The position numbers and the translations under genes are program-made. Shown in pieces: positions 34,828-45,600 of a stretch of 64,000 nt of DNA. The notes beneath the pieces were generated by a model. That model had not been told where the DNA came from, searched no databases, and saw only the letters and a list, made by a program, of their open reading frames with translations. Numbering within the stretch: the stretch's first letter is position 1; each line of letters begins with the position of its first letter. The stretch covers positions 1 to 64,000 of the forward strand of contig CAWGEH010000006.1 of the NCBI GenBank assembly GCA_963821505.1, given 5' to 3'. Source of the stretch: VAZQ01 sp963821505. GTDB taxonomy: Bacteria; Pseudomonadota; Alphaproteobacteria; Rhizobiales; Xanthobacteraceae.

Positions 34828-36272
34828 TGCATCACGTTCGCGCCCGCCGCCACTCCCGGCGGGAGCCAGCTGCCGCCGAGCGCCTGAAAGAGACTCAGCA
34901 CGGCCTGCAGACGCGCCTGGCGTGCGATCACATGATTGTCTTCGGCCGTGAACAGGGTCTGCTGGGTCTGCAGCACGGTGACGAGATCGACGGTGCCTTC
35001 GCGCAACCGGGTTTCGGCAAGCTGAAAAGCCTGGCGCGAACTGATGACGACGAGCTGCTGCAGCCGCTCGCGCTCGGCCGAGTCGGCGATGGCGATGAGG
35101 GCGATCTCCACATCGCCGAACGCGGAGAGGATGGTCTGGCAATAGGCCTTCAACAGCTCGAATTGCCGGCCCTGCGCCAGCTCCAGCTGCCCCTCCAGCC
35201 GGAAGCCGTCGAGCAGCGGCTGGGCGACGTTGACGGCGAGGTTGTAGAACGCGTTCTGCGGCGTGAACAGCAGCTTGAGGACGTTGCTTTCGTAGCCGCC
35301 CTGGCCGGTCAGCGAAATGCTGGGGAAGAAGGCGGCGCGGGCGGACTCGACGCTGGCATCGGCGGAGGCGAGATCCGCCTCGGCGGTGCGGATGTCGGGG
35401 CGTTGGAACAGCAGCTCCGACGGCAATCCCGGGGTCACCCGCGGAATGCCCAGCCGATAGAGGCTGCCGCCCTTGATCACGACCTCGACCGGCGGCCGGC
35501 CGATCAGCACCGCGAGCACCGCGATGTTCTGGCGCAGCGTCTGGTCGAACAGCGGGATCGTCGCGCGCACCTGGTCGACCAGGCTCTGCTGCTGCGCGAC
35601 GTCGAGCTGCGACGCGGTGCCGGCCTCGAACCGCTGCTTGACCAGGGTGAGAACGCGGTTGGCGGCGGCAAGGTTCTGGCGCGCGATCCGCAGGTGGTCC
35701 TGCGATGCGAGCACCTGGAAATAGGCGGTGCCGACGGACACGATGGTGGAGAGGACGACCACTTCCTTGGCGAAGCGGCTGGCGACGGCGTTCTCCTGCG
35801 CCGCGCGCGAGGCGGCGCGGTTCTTGCCCCAGAAATCGATCTCATAGCTGGCGTTGAGCGCGGCGTGGAAGACGTTGCGCTCGGGTCCGCCGGGCGGCCT
35901 TACGCGCTCGGCGAAACCGGCAAAATCGACCTCCGGCAGCAGCGGCGCGCCGGTGATCTTGGCCTGCGCGTCGGCCTGCATGATGCGCCCGATGGCGGCG
36001 CCGATGTCGAGGTTGGCGGTCTGCGCCTGCTCGATCAGATTGGTGAGCTCGCGCGAGCGGAAGCTGCGCCACCAATCGAGCGCGGGCGGCGCGGTTACCC
36101 CGTTCCCGGCGCCATATTTGGCCGGGACTTCGAGGGCGATATCCGGCCGCTCGGAGCTGAAAATGCATCCGGAGAGCATTTGCACGAGACATAATCCCAA
36201 AAAGACGACAAAGAAGGGGCGGACGCTCGTGGCTTTGACGACCACAGCACGCGTGCGCGACCCGTCGAACAT
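34824..36272 (-). CDS. Outer-membrane efflux lipoprotein, NodT/TolC family
   Basis: About 482 residues from MFDGSRTRAVVVKATSVRPF. A lipoprotein signal ends in the lipobox QMLSGC (acylated Cys near residue 35). Two outer-membrane efflux repeats follow (ALDWWRSFRSRELTNLIEQA, LNASYEIDFWGKNRAASRAA, LLFQRPDIRTAEADLASADA, ARAAFFPSISLTGQGGYESN). It forms the exit duct of the RND pump encoded downstream. Unlike the three following genes its frame is intact. First gene of the four-gene operon. The 268 bases upstream (36273-36540) hold no gene. Confidence 0.87.
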   Translation of the reverse strand: MFDGSRTRAVVVKATSVRPFFVVFLGLCLVQMLSGCIFSSERPDIALEVPAKYGAGNGVTAPPALDWWRSFRSRELTNLIEQAQTANLDIGAAIGRIMQADAQAKITGAPLLPEVDFAGFAERVRPPGGPERNVFHAALNASYEIDFWGKNRAASRAAQENAVASRFAKEVVVLSTIVSVGTAYFQVLASQDHLRIARQNLAAANRVLTLVKQRFEAGTASQLDVAQQQSLVDQVRATIPLFDQTLRQNIAVLAVLIGRPPVEVVIKGGSLYRLGIPRVTPGLPSELLFQRPDIRTAEADLASADASVESARAAFFPSISLTGQGGYESNVLKLLFTPQNAFYNLAVNVAQPLLDGFRLEGQLELAQGRQFELLKAYCQTILSAFGDVEIALIAIADSAERERLQQLVVISSRQAFQLAETRLREGTVDLVTVLQTQQTLFTAEDNHVIARQARLQAVLSLFQALGGSWLPPGVAAGANVMQ

Positions 36273-36540
36273 GGGACCGACTTTCAACGCTACCGACACC
36301 CCGTTAGACGGGGTATGAGCGTCAACGCAACGCACGCCTCCTCCCCCAGCCGCCCGCCAACCAACTCGCCATACTATCAGTCCGGGTTGGTGCGACCACT
36401 TAATTAAAAGACACGTTGCGCCCGGCGGAGCGGGATCGCGCCGGCCCGCCGGCTTTCAAGCGATTGACGGCAAACGACTATTGCCGTCGCGCCGGGGCCT
36501 CGGATCACCCCCGGCGGATCGGCCTTTGGCCGAGCGGCGC

Positions 36541-37467
36541 TTAGGCTGCGACCCCGGGCTTGGCGCCGCTTTTTTTGGGTCCCGTGGCGGCGGCCAGATA
36601 CCAGTCGAGAATTTCGGCGCCGTTCCAGTGCAGCACGCCCTCGAAGCGGCGCACATGGTCGTAGATCGCTTCGAGATATTTGATGCGGTGCGGCTGGCCG
36701 CTGATGTAGGGATGGATGGCCAGTGCCATGATTTTGGCGCGATTCTTTCCTTCGGCATGGAGCCGCTCGAACTGGTCGATCGCGCGCTTGGCGAGATGTT
36801 CGCTCTCGTGATGCTGGACGATCATCATCGTGATGTCGTTGATCTCGACCGTATAGGGCAGGGTGACAAGCGGCCCTCGGGCGGTGCGGATCATGGTCGG
36901 CTCATCGTCGTAGACCCAATCGCCGATATATTTCACGCCCGCGCCGACCAGCAGCTCCGGCGTTTCCAATGTCTGGGTGAGGCCCGGCCCCAGCCAGCCG
37001 ACCGGACGCTTGCCGCTGAAGCGCTCGAGGATATCCATGGATCGATTGATCATGGCCGCCTGGTCCTCGACCTTGTGAATCGGCATCTGGTCGTAGGCAT
37101 GGCCCATGAATTCCCAGCCCAGGCGCTTCGCCTCCTCGGCGACGCGCGGGTAGTCCTCGCAGGTGCGTGCATTGACGGCGAGCGTCGGACGGATCCCGAG
37201 CCGCTCGTAGAGCTCGAAGAAGCGCCAGGCGCCGACCCGCATGCCGTATTCGTGCCAGCTCCAGTGCGGCACGTCCGGAAGCAGCGGCACGCCGGTGGGC
37301 GCGGGCAGGACCTGGCGCGGCATCGGCCTTCCGATGTCCCACACTTCGTAATTCACGATGGTCCAGAACGCGAGCCGCGCATCGCCCGGCAGCTTGAGCG
37401 GCGGCCGGTCGACGATTGCCGAATAGTCGCAGCGCTCGCGCGGCAGCATGGGCATCGATGTGGTCAT
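36541..37467 (-). CDS. Polysaccharide-deacetylase-fold protein (PuuE/allantoinase-like)
   Basis: The 308-residue product has the NodB-type barrel as found in cofactor-free allantoinase-like proteins: LAFWTIVNYEVWDIGRPMP, HWSWHEYGMRVGAWRFFELY, NARTCEDYPRVAEEAKRLGW followed by EFMGHAYDQMPIHKVED, and a late HPYISGQPHRIKYLEAIYDH. The canonical N-terminal Asp-Asp pair of deacetylases is not present, which favours the hydrolase branch acting on small amides. I prefer ATG 37467 (MTTSMPML). No purine genes are near. It is divergent from the membrane protein at 37630. Substrate unknown. Confidence 0.8.
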   Translation of the reverse strand: MTTSMPMLPRERCDYSAIVDRPPLKLPGDARLAFWTIVNYEVWDIGRPMPRQVLPAPTGVPLLPDVPHWSWHEYGMRVGAWRFFELYERLGIRPTLAVNARTCEDYPRVAEEAKRLGWEFMGHAYDQMPIHKVEDQAAMINRSMDILERFSGKRPVGWLGPGLTQTLETPELLVGAGVKYIGDWVYDDEPTMIRTARGPLVTLPYTVEINDITMMIVQHHESEHLAKRAIDQFERLHAEGKNRAKIMALAIHPYISGQPHRIKYLEAIYDHVRRFEGVLHWNGAEILDWYLAAATGPKKSGAKPGVAA

Positions 37468-37629
37468 GGGCGGGCGCTCCACTGCGGTCTCTCGCTATGC
37501 TAGGGCACGGCCGCGTGATGATCCACCGCGGCGACGGGCGTGCATTTCGGTGCGACATCGTCGCGGATCATGGCTGCGGCGTCGCGGGGTATGGTTTGCG
37601 CGACGCCGATGCATAAGGCGGAAGAGGAC

Positions 37630-40050
37630 ATGAGCCTGAGCAACGCGGCGCCGCTCGATAGTGGCCTCGACGCGTGGCGAGCGGACGCCGGGCAGCCGTC
37701 GGCGGCCGCCGCACCCGCGTCTGCGCGCGTTCCGCTCGCCGTCAGCCTCGCGATATTCGCGCTCGCATTCCTGGTGCCGGCCTGGCCGTGGCTCTCCGGC
37801 GCGGTGACGATCCCGTGGGATGCGAAATCGCAGTTCTTTCCGCAGGTGCAGTTCCTCGCCGCTTCGTTGGCGCGCGGCGAATGGCCGTGGTGGTCGCCCA
37901 ACGTCTTCGCCGGCTGGCCGCAGATTGCCGATCCGCAGTCGCTGATGTTCTCCCCGCTGCATGCGCTGCTCGCCGCGGCGGAACCCGCGATCAGCCTGCG
38001 CGCCTTCGATGCCGTGACCTTCGCCTATCTGTTCCTGGGCGGAGTCGGCATCATCCTGTTCTTCCGCGACCGCGGCTGGCACGCGGGAGGCGCGCTGGTG
38101 GCGGCGATGGCGATCGCGCTCGGCGGCTCCGCCAATGCCCGGATGCAGCACACCGTCCAGGTCATCAGCCTCGCGTATCTGCCGCTGGCGCTCTGGCTCG
38201 TCGCCCGCGCGCTCGAGCGCGCGTCGTGGCGGGCGGGGGTGGCGGCCGGCGTGCTCACCGGACTGATGGCGATCGGACGGGATCAGGTCGCGTTGCTGGC
38301 GCTCTACGTGGTCGCCGGATTCGTGCTGGCGTATTGGGCGGCCGGCGATGAGCCGCTCGCTCGCGTGCGCGCCAGCGTCAAGCCGCTGGCGGCGGCGGCG
38401 GTGAGCGCGGCGCTGCTGGCCGCCGTTCCCATCATCATGACCGCGCTGCTGGCGGCGCGCTCGAACCGGCCGGAGATCAGCTACGCGGCGGCGGCGGGCG
38501 GCTCGCTGCATCCCGTTCACCTGCTGCAATTCGTCTTCGCCGATCTCTACGGCGCCATGGACCCGGACGTCGAATACTGGGCGCCGCAAAGCGCGATCTG
38601 GGACGCCGCCTGGGGATGGCCGGGACTCTATCTTTCGCAGAATATGGGCCTGCTTTATGCCGGAGCGTTGACCGTCCTTGCCGTCGTCGCGTTCGGCCTC
38701 ATTCGCGGCTTGGCCTTCGCGCGCGAGATCAGGTTCTTCACCATCGCGGCGGCGGTCGTGCTGCTTTACGCGCTCGGCGGCTATACCCCGGGCTTCCGCC
38801 TGATGTACGACGTTCTGCCCGGCGTGGCGTTCTACCGCCGCCCGGCCGATGCGACTTTCGTGCTGGTCGCGCTGGTCGCGATCATTGCCGGCTATCTCGT
38901 CCACCGCTGGCTCACCGGCGCGGTGCCGCCGGCGACGCGCCTGCAGCGCGCGCTCGAGATCGCCTGCCCGATCGTGCTGATCGCTGCCGCGCTGGCGCTG
39001 GCCTATTCGGTCGTCGGCATCCGTCCGGTGCTGGTGCCGGTGGCGACCGCGATCGTCTTCACCGCGGCGGCGGTCGCGGTTCTCCTGTTGGCACGCCGGC
39101 TCGATGCGCGTCGGCCGGTCGCCGCCGTGAGCCTGATCGCGGCGTTCATGGCGATCGACCTCGCCTGGAACAACGCCCCGCATGTCTCAACCGCGCTGCC
39201 GCCCGCCCTCTTCGACGCCCTTCGTCCGAATACCGGCGATGAGACCGTGCGGCTCCTCAAGGCACGGCTCGCCGCCGCCGCGGCGCCCGACCGGCGCGAC
39301 CGCGTCGAGCTGATCGGCATCGCCTATCACTGGCCGAACCTCTCGCTCGTGCACGGGTTCGATCACGTGTTCGGCCACAATCCGCTGCGGCTGCGCTCCT
39401 TCAAGGAGGCAACGCACGTGGGCGACACGGTCGCAATTCCCTCCCAGCGCGCGTTTTCACCGCTCTACCCGTCCTACCACTCGCCCTTCGCCGATCTTCT
39501 CGGCGTGCGCTTCATCGCGACCGGCGTGCCGGTGGAAGAGATCGATTCCGCGCTCAAACCTGGGGATCTCGATTTCATCGGCCGCACCGAGGACGCCTAT
39601 GTATACGAGAATCCGCGCGCGCTGCCGCGGGTGATACTGCTCACCGACTGGCGGCCCGCCAATTTCGAAGACCTCTTGCGGGACGGCTGGCCGGACGCCG
39701 ACCCGCGCCGGACCGTGCTGCTGGAGAAGGCGCCGGCCGGCTTCGCACGCGACGCGGCCGCGGGAATGGGCGGTCGCGCGCGCCTGCTGCGCTATGCCAA
39801 TACCGAAGTCGTGGTCGAGGTCGAGGCGCCCGCCGGCGGCATCCTCCTGCTCAACGATGTCTGGCACCCCTGGTGGCGCGCCAGCATCGATGGGGCCGAC
39901 ACTGAAATTCTCAAGGCCGATGTGATCTTTCGCGCCGTGGTTTGCCCGCGCGGGCGGCACGTGGTGCGCTTCAGCTTCCATCCCTTCGCCGGCGCGTTTG
40001 CGGAGATGGCCGCCAAGGTGACACACCCGCATATCAGGGAGCCGCAATAA
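37630..40050 (+). CDS. YfhO-like multi-pass membrane protein
   Basis: About 806 residues from MSLSNAAPLDSGLDAWRADA, with GGAAGAGG just before the ATG. A dozen or so hydrophobic segments (for example VPLAVSLAIFALAFLVPAWP and AAAVVLLYALGGY) precede a C-terminal soluble domain from about residue 640 (VILLTDWRPANFEDLLRDGW ... LLNDVWHPWWRASIDGADTE). This is the layout of YfhO-type proteins and GT-C-like glycosyltransferases thought to decorate lipid-linked or envelope polymers. The motif PWDAKSQFFPQVQFLAASL in the first loop, with acidic and aromatic residues, fits that class. No sugar-synthesis genes are adjacent, so the role is inferred only from architecture. Confidence 0.75.
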   Translation: MSLSNAAPLDSGLDAWRADAGQPSAAAAPASARVPLAVSLAIFALAFLVPAWPWLSGAVTIPWDAKSQFFPQVQFLAASLARGEWPWWSPNVFAGWPQIADPQSLMFSPLHALLAAAEPAISLRAFDAVTFAYLFLGGVGIILFFRDRGWHAGGALVAAMAIALGGSANARMQHTVQVISLAYLPLALWLVARALERASWRAGVAAGVLTGLMAIGRDQVALLALYVVAGFVLAYWAAGDEPLARVRASVKPLAAAAVSAALLAAVPIIMTALLAARSNRPEISYAAAAGGSLHPVHLLQFVFADLYGAMDPDVEYWAPQSAIWDAAWGWPGLYLSQNMGLLYAGALTVLAVVAFGLIRGLAFAREIRFFTIAAAVVLLYALGGYTPGFRLMYDVLPGVAFYRRPADATFVLVALVAIIAGYLVHRWLTGAVPPATRLQRALEIACPIVLIAAALALAYSVVGIRPVLVPVATAIVFTAAAVAVLLLARRLDARRPVAAVSLIAAFMAIDLAWNNAPHVSTALPPALFDALRPNTGDETVRLLKARLAAAAAPDRRDRVELIGIAYHWPNLSLVHGFDHVFGHNPLRLRSFKEATHVGDTVAIPSQRAFSPLYPSYHSPFADLLGVRFIATGVPVEEIDSALKPGDLDFIGRTEDAYVYENPRALPRVILLTDWRPANFEDLLRDGWPDADPRRTVLLEKAPAGFARDAAAGMGGRARLLRYANTEVVVEVEAPAGGILLLNDVWHPWWRASIDGADTEILKADVIFRAVVCPRGRHVVRFSFHPFAGAFAEMAAKVTHPHIREPQ

Positions 40051-40130
40051 GAGGTCGGCGACCGGACGAAAGCATCGTGGCCCGCGTTGCCGGCCGCCGA
40101 CGCCGGTTCGGGCATTGGAGAGATCGATCG

Positions 40131-41111
40131 ATGAAGCGTGCGATAGCTGCCTTGACGGTGGTTGCGGCGTTCGGCGCCTGTGCGTTTGCCGCAACCGGGG
40201 CCGCGGACTGGCCGAGCAGGCCCGTGCGCATCGTTTCGCCGTTCGCGCCGGGCGGCACATCCGATGCGCTCGGCCGCCTGTTGGCCGAGCAGCTCAGCGA
40301 AAAGTTCGGCCAGAATTTCTTCGTCGAGAACCGTGGCGGCGCCGGCGGGCTGATCGGCTCGGCCGCGGTCGCAAGCGCGGAGCCGGACGGCACCACGTTC
40401 CTGATATCGAGCGTCGGTACCCACGTGACCTCGCCGGCGACCAGCGCCAATCCCGGCTACGACCCGCTGCGCGATTTCACCCATATCGCCTATATCGGCG
40501 GGCCGCCCAACGTCATCGTCGTGCACCCCTCGCTCGGGGTGAAGACGTTCAAGGAGCTCTTGGCCGCGGCCAAGGCGAGCGGCGACGGCATCAATTACAT
40601 CTCGCCGGGGCCGGGAACGGTCGGTCATCTCGTGCCCGAGCTCTTGGCGCGCAGGGAGAACCTCAAGTTCACCCACGTCACCTACAAGGGCGCGGGCCAG
40701 GCGATGACCGATCTCGTTGCCGGCCACGTCAAGATGGGCTCGGTGACCTGGAGCTCGGCGCTCGGCCAGATCCGCGCCGGGACGGTGATCCCGCTGGCGG
40801 TTTCGTCGGCGCGGCCGATGCCGGAATTCCCCGCCGTGCCGACCATGACGGCGCTGGGCTATCCCGACCTCGTCGCCACCACCTGGTTCGGCTTCTCCGG
40901 GCCCGCGGGCGTCCCGCAGGACATCGTCACGCGCCTCAACGCCGCGATCGTCAGCGCGCTCGACGCGCCCGCCGTGCGCCGGCGCCTCGAGAGGGAAGGG
41001 ATCGAGACCGAGAAAATGTCGCCCGACGAATTCACCCGGTTCGTTGCGAGCGAGATCGCGAGGTGGACGCCGATCGCCAAGGCGGCGGTGGAGTCGGGTT
41101 CGGCAAAATAG
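40131..41111 (+). CDS. Bug/TctC-family transport receptor
   Basis: A typical Bug receptor of 326 residues. Signal peptide MKRAIAALTVVAAFGACAFA, then WPSRPVRIVSPFAPGGTSDA (first ligand loop), NRGGAGGLIGSAAVASAEPD (second loop), and ISSVGTHVTSPATSANPGYD with FTHIAYIGGPPNVIVVHPS. ATG 40131 follows GGAGAG. It is closest to the canonical family of the three receptors here and should bind a small organic acid in the periplasm. It is orphaned from any TctAB. It lies 80 bp after the membrane protein gene in the same direction. Confidence 0.9.
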   Translation: MKRAIAALTVVAAFGACAFAATGAADWPSRPVRIVSPFAPGGTSDALGRLLAEQLSEKFGQNFFVENRGGAGGLIGSAAVASAEPDGTTFLISSVGTHVTSPATSANPGYDPLRDFTHIAYIGGPPNVIVVHPSLGVKTFKELLAAAKASGDGINYISPGPGTVGHLVPELLARRENLKFTHVTYKGAGQAMTDLVAGHVKMGSVTWSSALGQIRAGTVIPLAVSSARPMPEFPAVPTMTALGYPDLVATTWFGFSGPAGVPQDIVTRLNAAIVSALDAPAVRRRLEREGIETEKMSPDEFTRFVASEIARWTPIAKAAVESGSAK

Positions 41112-41525
41112 GTCGCGCGCACGCCCGCACTCGCGCGAATGCGCCGCTGGTCGCTTGCCGCGCCTCCGTGTCGATTGCGCCGACGTCGGCGCGCAACGCC
41201 GCGACAGCCATTCGGGCGGGCGCATATCCGTTTTCGAGGTGCCGCGGCGCTTGATCGCGTGCTCAAGTCCACGCCAATGGTCCAAAGCGGCCGCCCGTCG
41301 GGTTCACACCTGCAGGTCGCAGTCATCCTTTTTCGGCCGCCGCGATTGATGCGTCGGTCGAGATTTCCTCGCGTGGCATGGACGACTTGCGCGCGCCGCG
41401 ATGATAATCTGCGAAGAAGTCCGAGGACGTCGCGCTTCCGCCATGAAAGCGAAGACGCGACCGGATCACCGCCGTGTCGGTGCACTGCACGTCTGCGAAT
41501 GGACAGTGCAGTCAGGAGAAGCTTG
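41112..41525. other. Intergenic stretch before the second efflux pump
   Basis: No gene, repeat or clear terminator is seen. The pump promoter and any operator should lie here. A good GGAGAAGCTTG ribosome site precedes 41526. Confidence 0.4.
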
Positions 41526-42650
41526 ATGTTTGGCCAGATCGGCTGCCTCGGTTGCAGAACGGCCATTGGCGCGCTGAGCCTCGTGGCTTACTGCGGCGCG
41601 GCTGCGGCCCAGTCTGCCCCGCCGCCGCCCGCGGTCTCGGTGGTCCCAGTGGCGAGCCGTCAGGTGACGGAAACCGGCGATTTCCTCGGCCGAGTGACGG
41701 CGATCAACAGGGTCGATATTGTCGCGCGGGTGCCCGGGTTCATCGAGGAGCAACATTTCACCGAAGGACAGAAGGTCAAGAACGGCGATCTGCTGTTCCG
41801 GCTCGAACAGGCGACCTACAAGGCGGCGGTCGCGCAGCAGCGCGCCAATCTCGCCAAGGCAAAGGCGACAGAGGTCAACGCAGCGCTGCAACTTCAGCGC
41901 GGCAAGGAACTTGTCCGCAATCAGAGCATCCCGCAGTCCACGCTCGACCAGCGCGCAGCCGACGAGGCGGCGGCGCAGGCCGACGTGATGGAGGCGCAGG
42001 CGCTGCTCGACCAGGCGGAAATCAATCTCGGCTACACCGAGATTCGCTCGCCGATCGAAGGTCGGGCCGGCATCGCCGTCTTCACCCCCGGCAACCTGGT
42101 CAGTCCGTCGTCCGGGAAGCTGACGACGATCGTCAGCCAGGACCCCATCTATGTGATTTTTCAGGCGAGCGAGCGCGATGTGCTCGACTACCGGAGCAAG
42201 GTCAACGAATCGGCCGACAAGAGCGCGAACGTGACCGTCCACGTCAAGCTGCCGAACGGCACCACCTATCCGCATCCCGGCGTCACCAACTTCCTCGACG
42301 TCGAGGTCGATCCCACGACCGACACCCTGGCGGTGCGCGCGCAGCTGCCCAATCCGGAGGGGCTTCTGATCCCGGGCGGGATCGTCGGGGTCACGGTGGA
42401 ACGGGGCGAGCCGAAATCGGCACTGCTGGTTCCGCAATCCGCCGTCCAGCTCGATCAGGCCGGCCGGTATGTCCTGCTCGTCGACGGCGCGAACAAGGTC
42501 GAGTTGCGGCGCGTCACGACCGGCGTCGAGCAAGGCCGGGATATCGTCGTGACCAGCGGCCTCAAGGAGGGAGAGCAGGTCATTGTCGAGGGGATCCAGA
42601 AGGTGCACCCCGGCCAAGTCGTGACCGCGACCGTCGTTCCGGGAAACTGA
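41526..42650 (+). CDS. RND efflux membrane-fusion protein, AcrA/MexA family
   Basis: The 374-residue product has a signal peptide (MFGQIGCLGCRTAIGALSLV ... AAAAQS), a lipoyl-like half RVDIVARVPGFIEEQHFTEG, a coiled-coil hairpin (LQLQRGKELVRNQSIPQSTL), the second lipoyl half NLGYTEIRSPIEGRAGIAVF and a beta-barrel ending IQKVHPGQVVTATVVPGN. It bridges the RND pump encoded five bases downstream to an outer-membrane channel. No tolC follows, so the channel at 34824 or one elsewhere is used. Long open frames that seem to fuse this gene to the pump are artefacts of another frame. Confidence 0.9.
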   Translation: MFGQIGCLGCRTAIGALSLVAYCGAAAAQSAPPPPAVSVVPVASRQVTETGDFLGRVTAINRVDIVARVPGFIEEQHFTEGQKVKNGDLLFRLEQATYKAAVAQQRANLAKAKATEVNAALQLQRGKELVRNQSIPQSTLDQRAADEAAAQADVMEAQALLDQAEINLGYTEIRSPIEGRAGIAVFTPGNLVSPSSGKLTTIVSQDPIYVIFQASERDVLDYRSKVNESADKSANVTVHVKLPNGTTYPHPGVTNFLDVEVDPTTDTLAVRAQLPNPEGLLIPGGIVGVTVERGEPKSALLVPQSAVQLDQAGRYVLLVDGANKVELRRVTTGVEQGRDIVVTSGLKEGEQVIVEGIQKVHPGQVVTATVVPGN

Positions 42651-42655
42651 AGCGA

Positions 42656-45600
42656 ATGTTCTCCGGCGTCTTCATCGACCGGCCGCGGCTCGCCTTCGTC
42701 ATTGCCATCGTCATTACGCTGGCCGGCATCATCGCCGTTACGAGGATTCCGATCGCCCAGTTCCCGGACATCGTGCCGCCGCAGGTCACGCTGACCGCGA
42801 ACTACCCGGGCGCCGACGCCGAAGTGGTCGAGACGACGGTCGCGCAACCGATCGAGCAGCAGATCAACGGCATCGACAACGCGCTCTACTATCAGTCCGC
42901 CAGCGGCTCCGACGGCAGCTACACCCTCAACGTCACGTTCGCGCTGGGCAGCGATCCGGACATCAACACCGTCAACGTGCAGAACCGCGCCAGCCTCGCC
43001 ACGCCGCAGCTTCCGCAGGAAGTGTCGCACACGGGCCTGACCATCCGCAAAAAATCCGCCGCGTTGCTGCAGGTCATCACCGTCTCCTCGCCGAAGAACA
43101 CCTACGATGCCGTCTATCTCAGCAACTATGCGACCATCAACATCATCGACACGCTGGCACGGATCAAAGGTGTCGGGCAGGTCACGCTGTTTGGACCGCT
43201 CGACTATTCGTTGCGGATCTGGCTCGACCCCGACCGGCTGACCGAGCTCAATCTGACGCCGAACGACATCATCGCGGCGGTGCAGAGCCAGAACGTCCAG
43301 GCGGCGCTTGGCCGGGTGGGCGCGGCCCCGACCTCGCCGGAGCAGCAGGTCCAGATCACCGTCAAGACCAAGGGCCGGCTGTCGCGCCCCGAAGAATTCG
43401 AGGCGCTGGTCGTGCGCGCCAAGCCCGATGGTTCGGTGGTCCGGTTGAAAGACGTCGCCCGCGTCGAGATGGGCGCGAAGTCGCAGGATCGCTACAGCCG
43501 CCTCAACGGCGCGCCAGCCGCCGCGCTCGGCATCTATCAGACCCCGGGATCCAATGCGGTCGACGTGACCCGGAACGTTCGCGACGCCTTGAATACGCTC
43601 GCGACGCGTTTCCCCGAAGACCTCGCTTACAATGTCTTCTTCGATTCCACGGTTTTCGTGACCTCGACCATCGAAGAGGTCATTCGCACGCTGGCCGAGG
43701 CCATCGTCCTCGTGGCGCTCGTCGTATTCCTGTTTCTCGGCAGTTGGCGGACGACGCTCATCCCGCTTGTCGCCGTCCCGGTGTCGATCATCGGCACGTT
43801 CGCCGTGATGCTGGCGATCGGCTATTCGGCCAACACGGTCTCCCTGCTGGCGCTCGTGCTCGCGATCGGCATCGTGGTCGACGATGCCATCGTCGTGGTC
43901 GAGAACGTCGAGCGGGTCATGGAGGAGGAACCCGAGCTGCCGGTGCCGGAGGCCTGCAAGAAGGCGATGGCCGAGATTACCGGCCCCATCCTCGCCATCA
44001 CGCTCGTCCTGTTGTCGGTCTTCGTCCCCGTCGCCTTCATCCCCGGCATCAGCGGCCAGCTGTTCCGGCAGTTCGCGGTGGCGGTCTCGGTCGCGATGCT
44101 GATCTCGGCGCTCAATGCCTTGACGCTCAGTCCTGCGCTTTGCGCGGTGCTCCTGAAGCCCGGCCAAACGAGCCGCGGCCCGATGCGCTACGTCCTCGGC
44201 GGGATCGACCGCGTTCGCCGGGGTTACGTGGCGGTGGTGCGCCGGCTGGTGCGCGTGGCGATCGTCGGCGTCGTGGTCGTGGTCGGCGTGCTGGCGGCCT
44301 CGGCGTGGCTGTTCAGCAAGACGCCGCAGAGCTTCTTGCCGGACGAGGATCAGGGCGCCATCTTCGCAGCGCTGCGTCTTCCCGAAGGGGTTTCGCTCAA
44401 CCGCACCGAGGCCGTGGTCAAGGAGGTCGAGGACATCGTGCGGCCGATTCCCGGCGTCGAAGGCATCCTGTCGGTGGTCGGCCTGAACTTCATCGACTAC
44501 GTCGCCTCGTCGAACCAGGCCTTCTTCGTCATCCGGCTCAAGCCCTACGAGACTCGCACCGACCGCGCGCAGAGCGCCGGCGCCATCATCGCCCGCCTGC
44601 GCCCGCAGATGGCGGCGATCAAGGGCGCCATCGCATTCCCATTCAACCTGCCGCCGATTCTCGGCCTCGGGAGCACCGGCGGCTTCCAATACGCGCTGGA
44701 GGCGCTGCAGGGCCAACCGCCGACCGACGTCGCGGCCACGCTGCGCGGCCTGATCGTGGCGGCCAACGGCCAGCCCGAGCTCGCGGGCGTCTTCAGCACC
44801 TATGCCGCCGACACGCCCCAGATCTATCTCGACATCAACCGCGACAAGGCGCAGGTGCTCGGCGTCAAGGTCAGCGACATCTTCAGCGCCCTGCAGTCGA
44901 CGCTCGGCACCTTCTACGTCAACGACTTCAACGTGTTTGGCCGCACCTGGCAGGTCAACATCCAGGGCGAGACGTCGTTTCGCGACAACATCGACGACGT
45001 CTACCGCATCTACGTGCGCAACGCACAAGGCGGAATGGTCCCGATCCGCGCGGTGGCCGACGCGAAGCTGGTGCAAGGGCCGCAGACGGTGATCCGCTAC
45101 AACGGATATCGCGGCGCGATCGTGAACGGCGCGGCGAAGCCCGGCTACAGCTCCGGCCAGGCGCTCGCCGCGATGGAGCGCATCTCCGCCTCGACACTGC
45201 CCGCCGGCTACACCTACGAATGGACCGGCACCGCGCTGCAGGAAAAGGCGGCGAGCGGACGCACCGGCATCGTGCTCGGGCTGGCCATCCTGTTCGCCTA
45301 TTTGTTTCTCGTCGCGCTGTACGAGAGCTGGAACATTCCCTTGCCGGCTCTGCTGTCGGTCAGCGTCGCGGCGCTCGGCGCCCTCGTCGCACTGGTGCTG
45401 GCGGGACTGAGCTTCGACGTCTACGCGCAGATCGGGCTCATCGTGCTGATCGCACTCGCCGCAAAGAACGGCATTCTGATCGTGGCGTTTGCGGTGGAGC
45501 GGCGCAACCTCGGCCAGGACATCGATGCGGCCGCGCTCGAAGGGGCAAGCCTGCGGTTCCGCCCGGTCATGATGACCAGCTTCGCCTTCATCTTCGGACT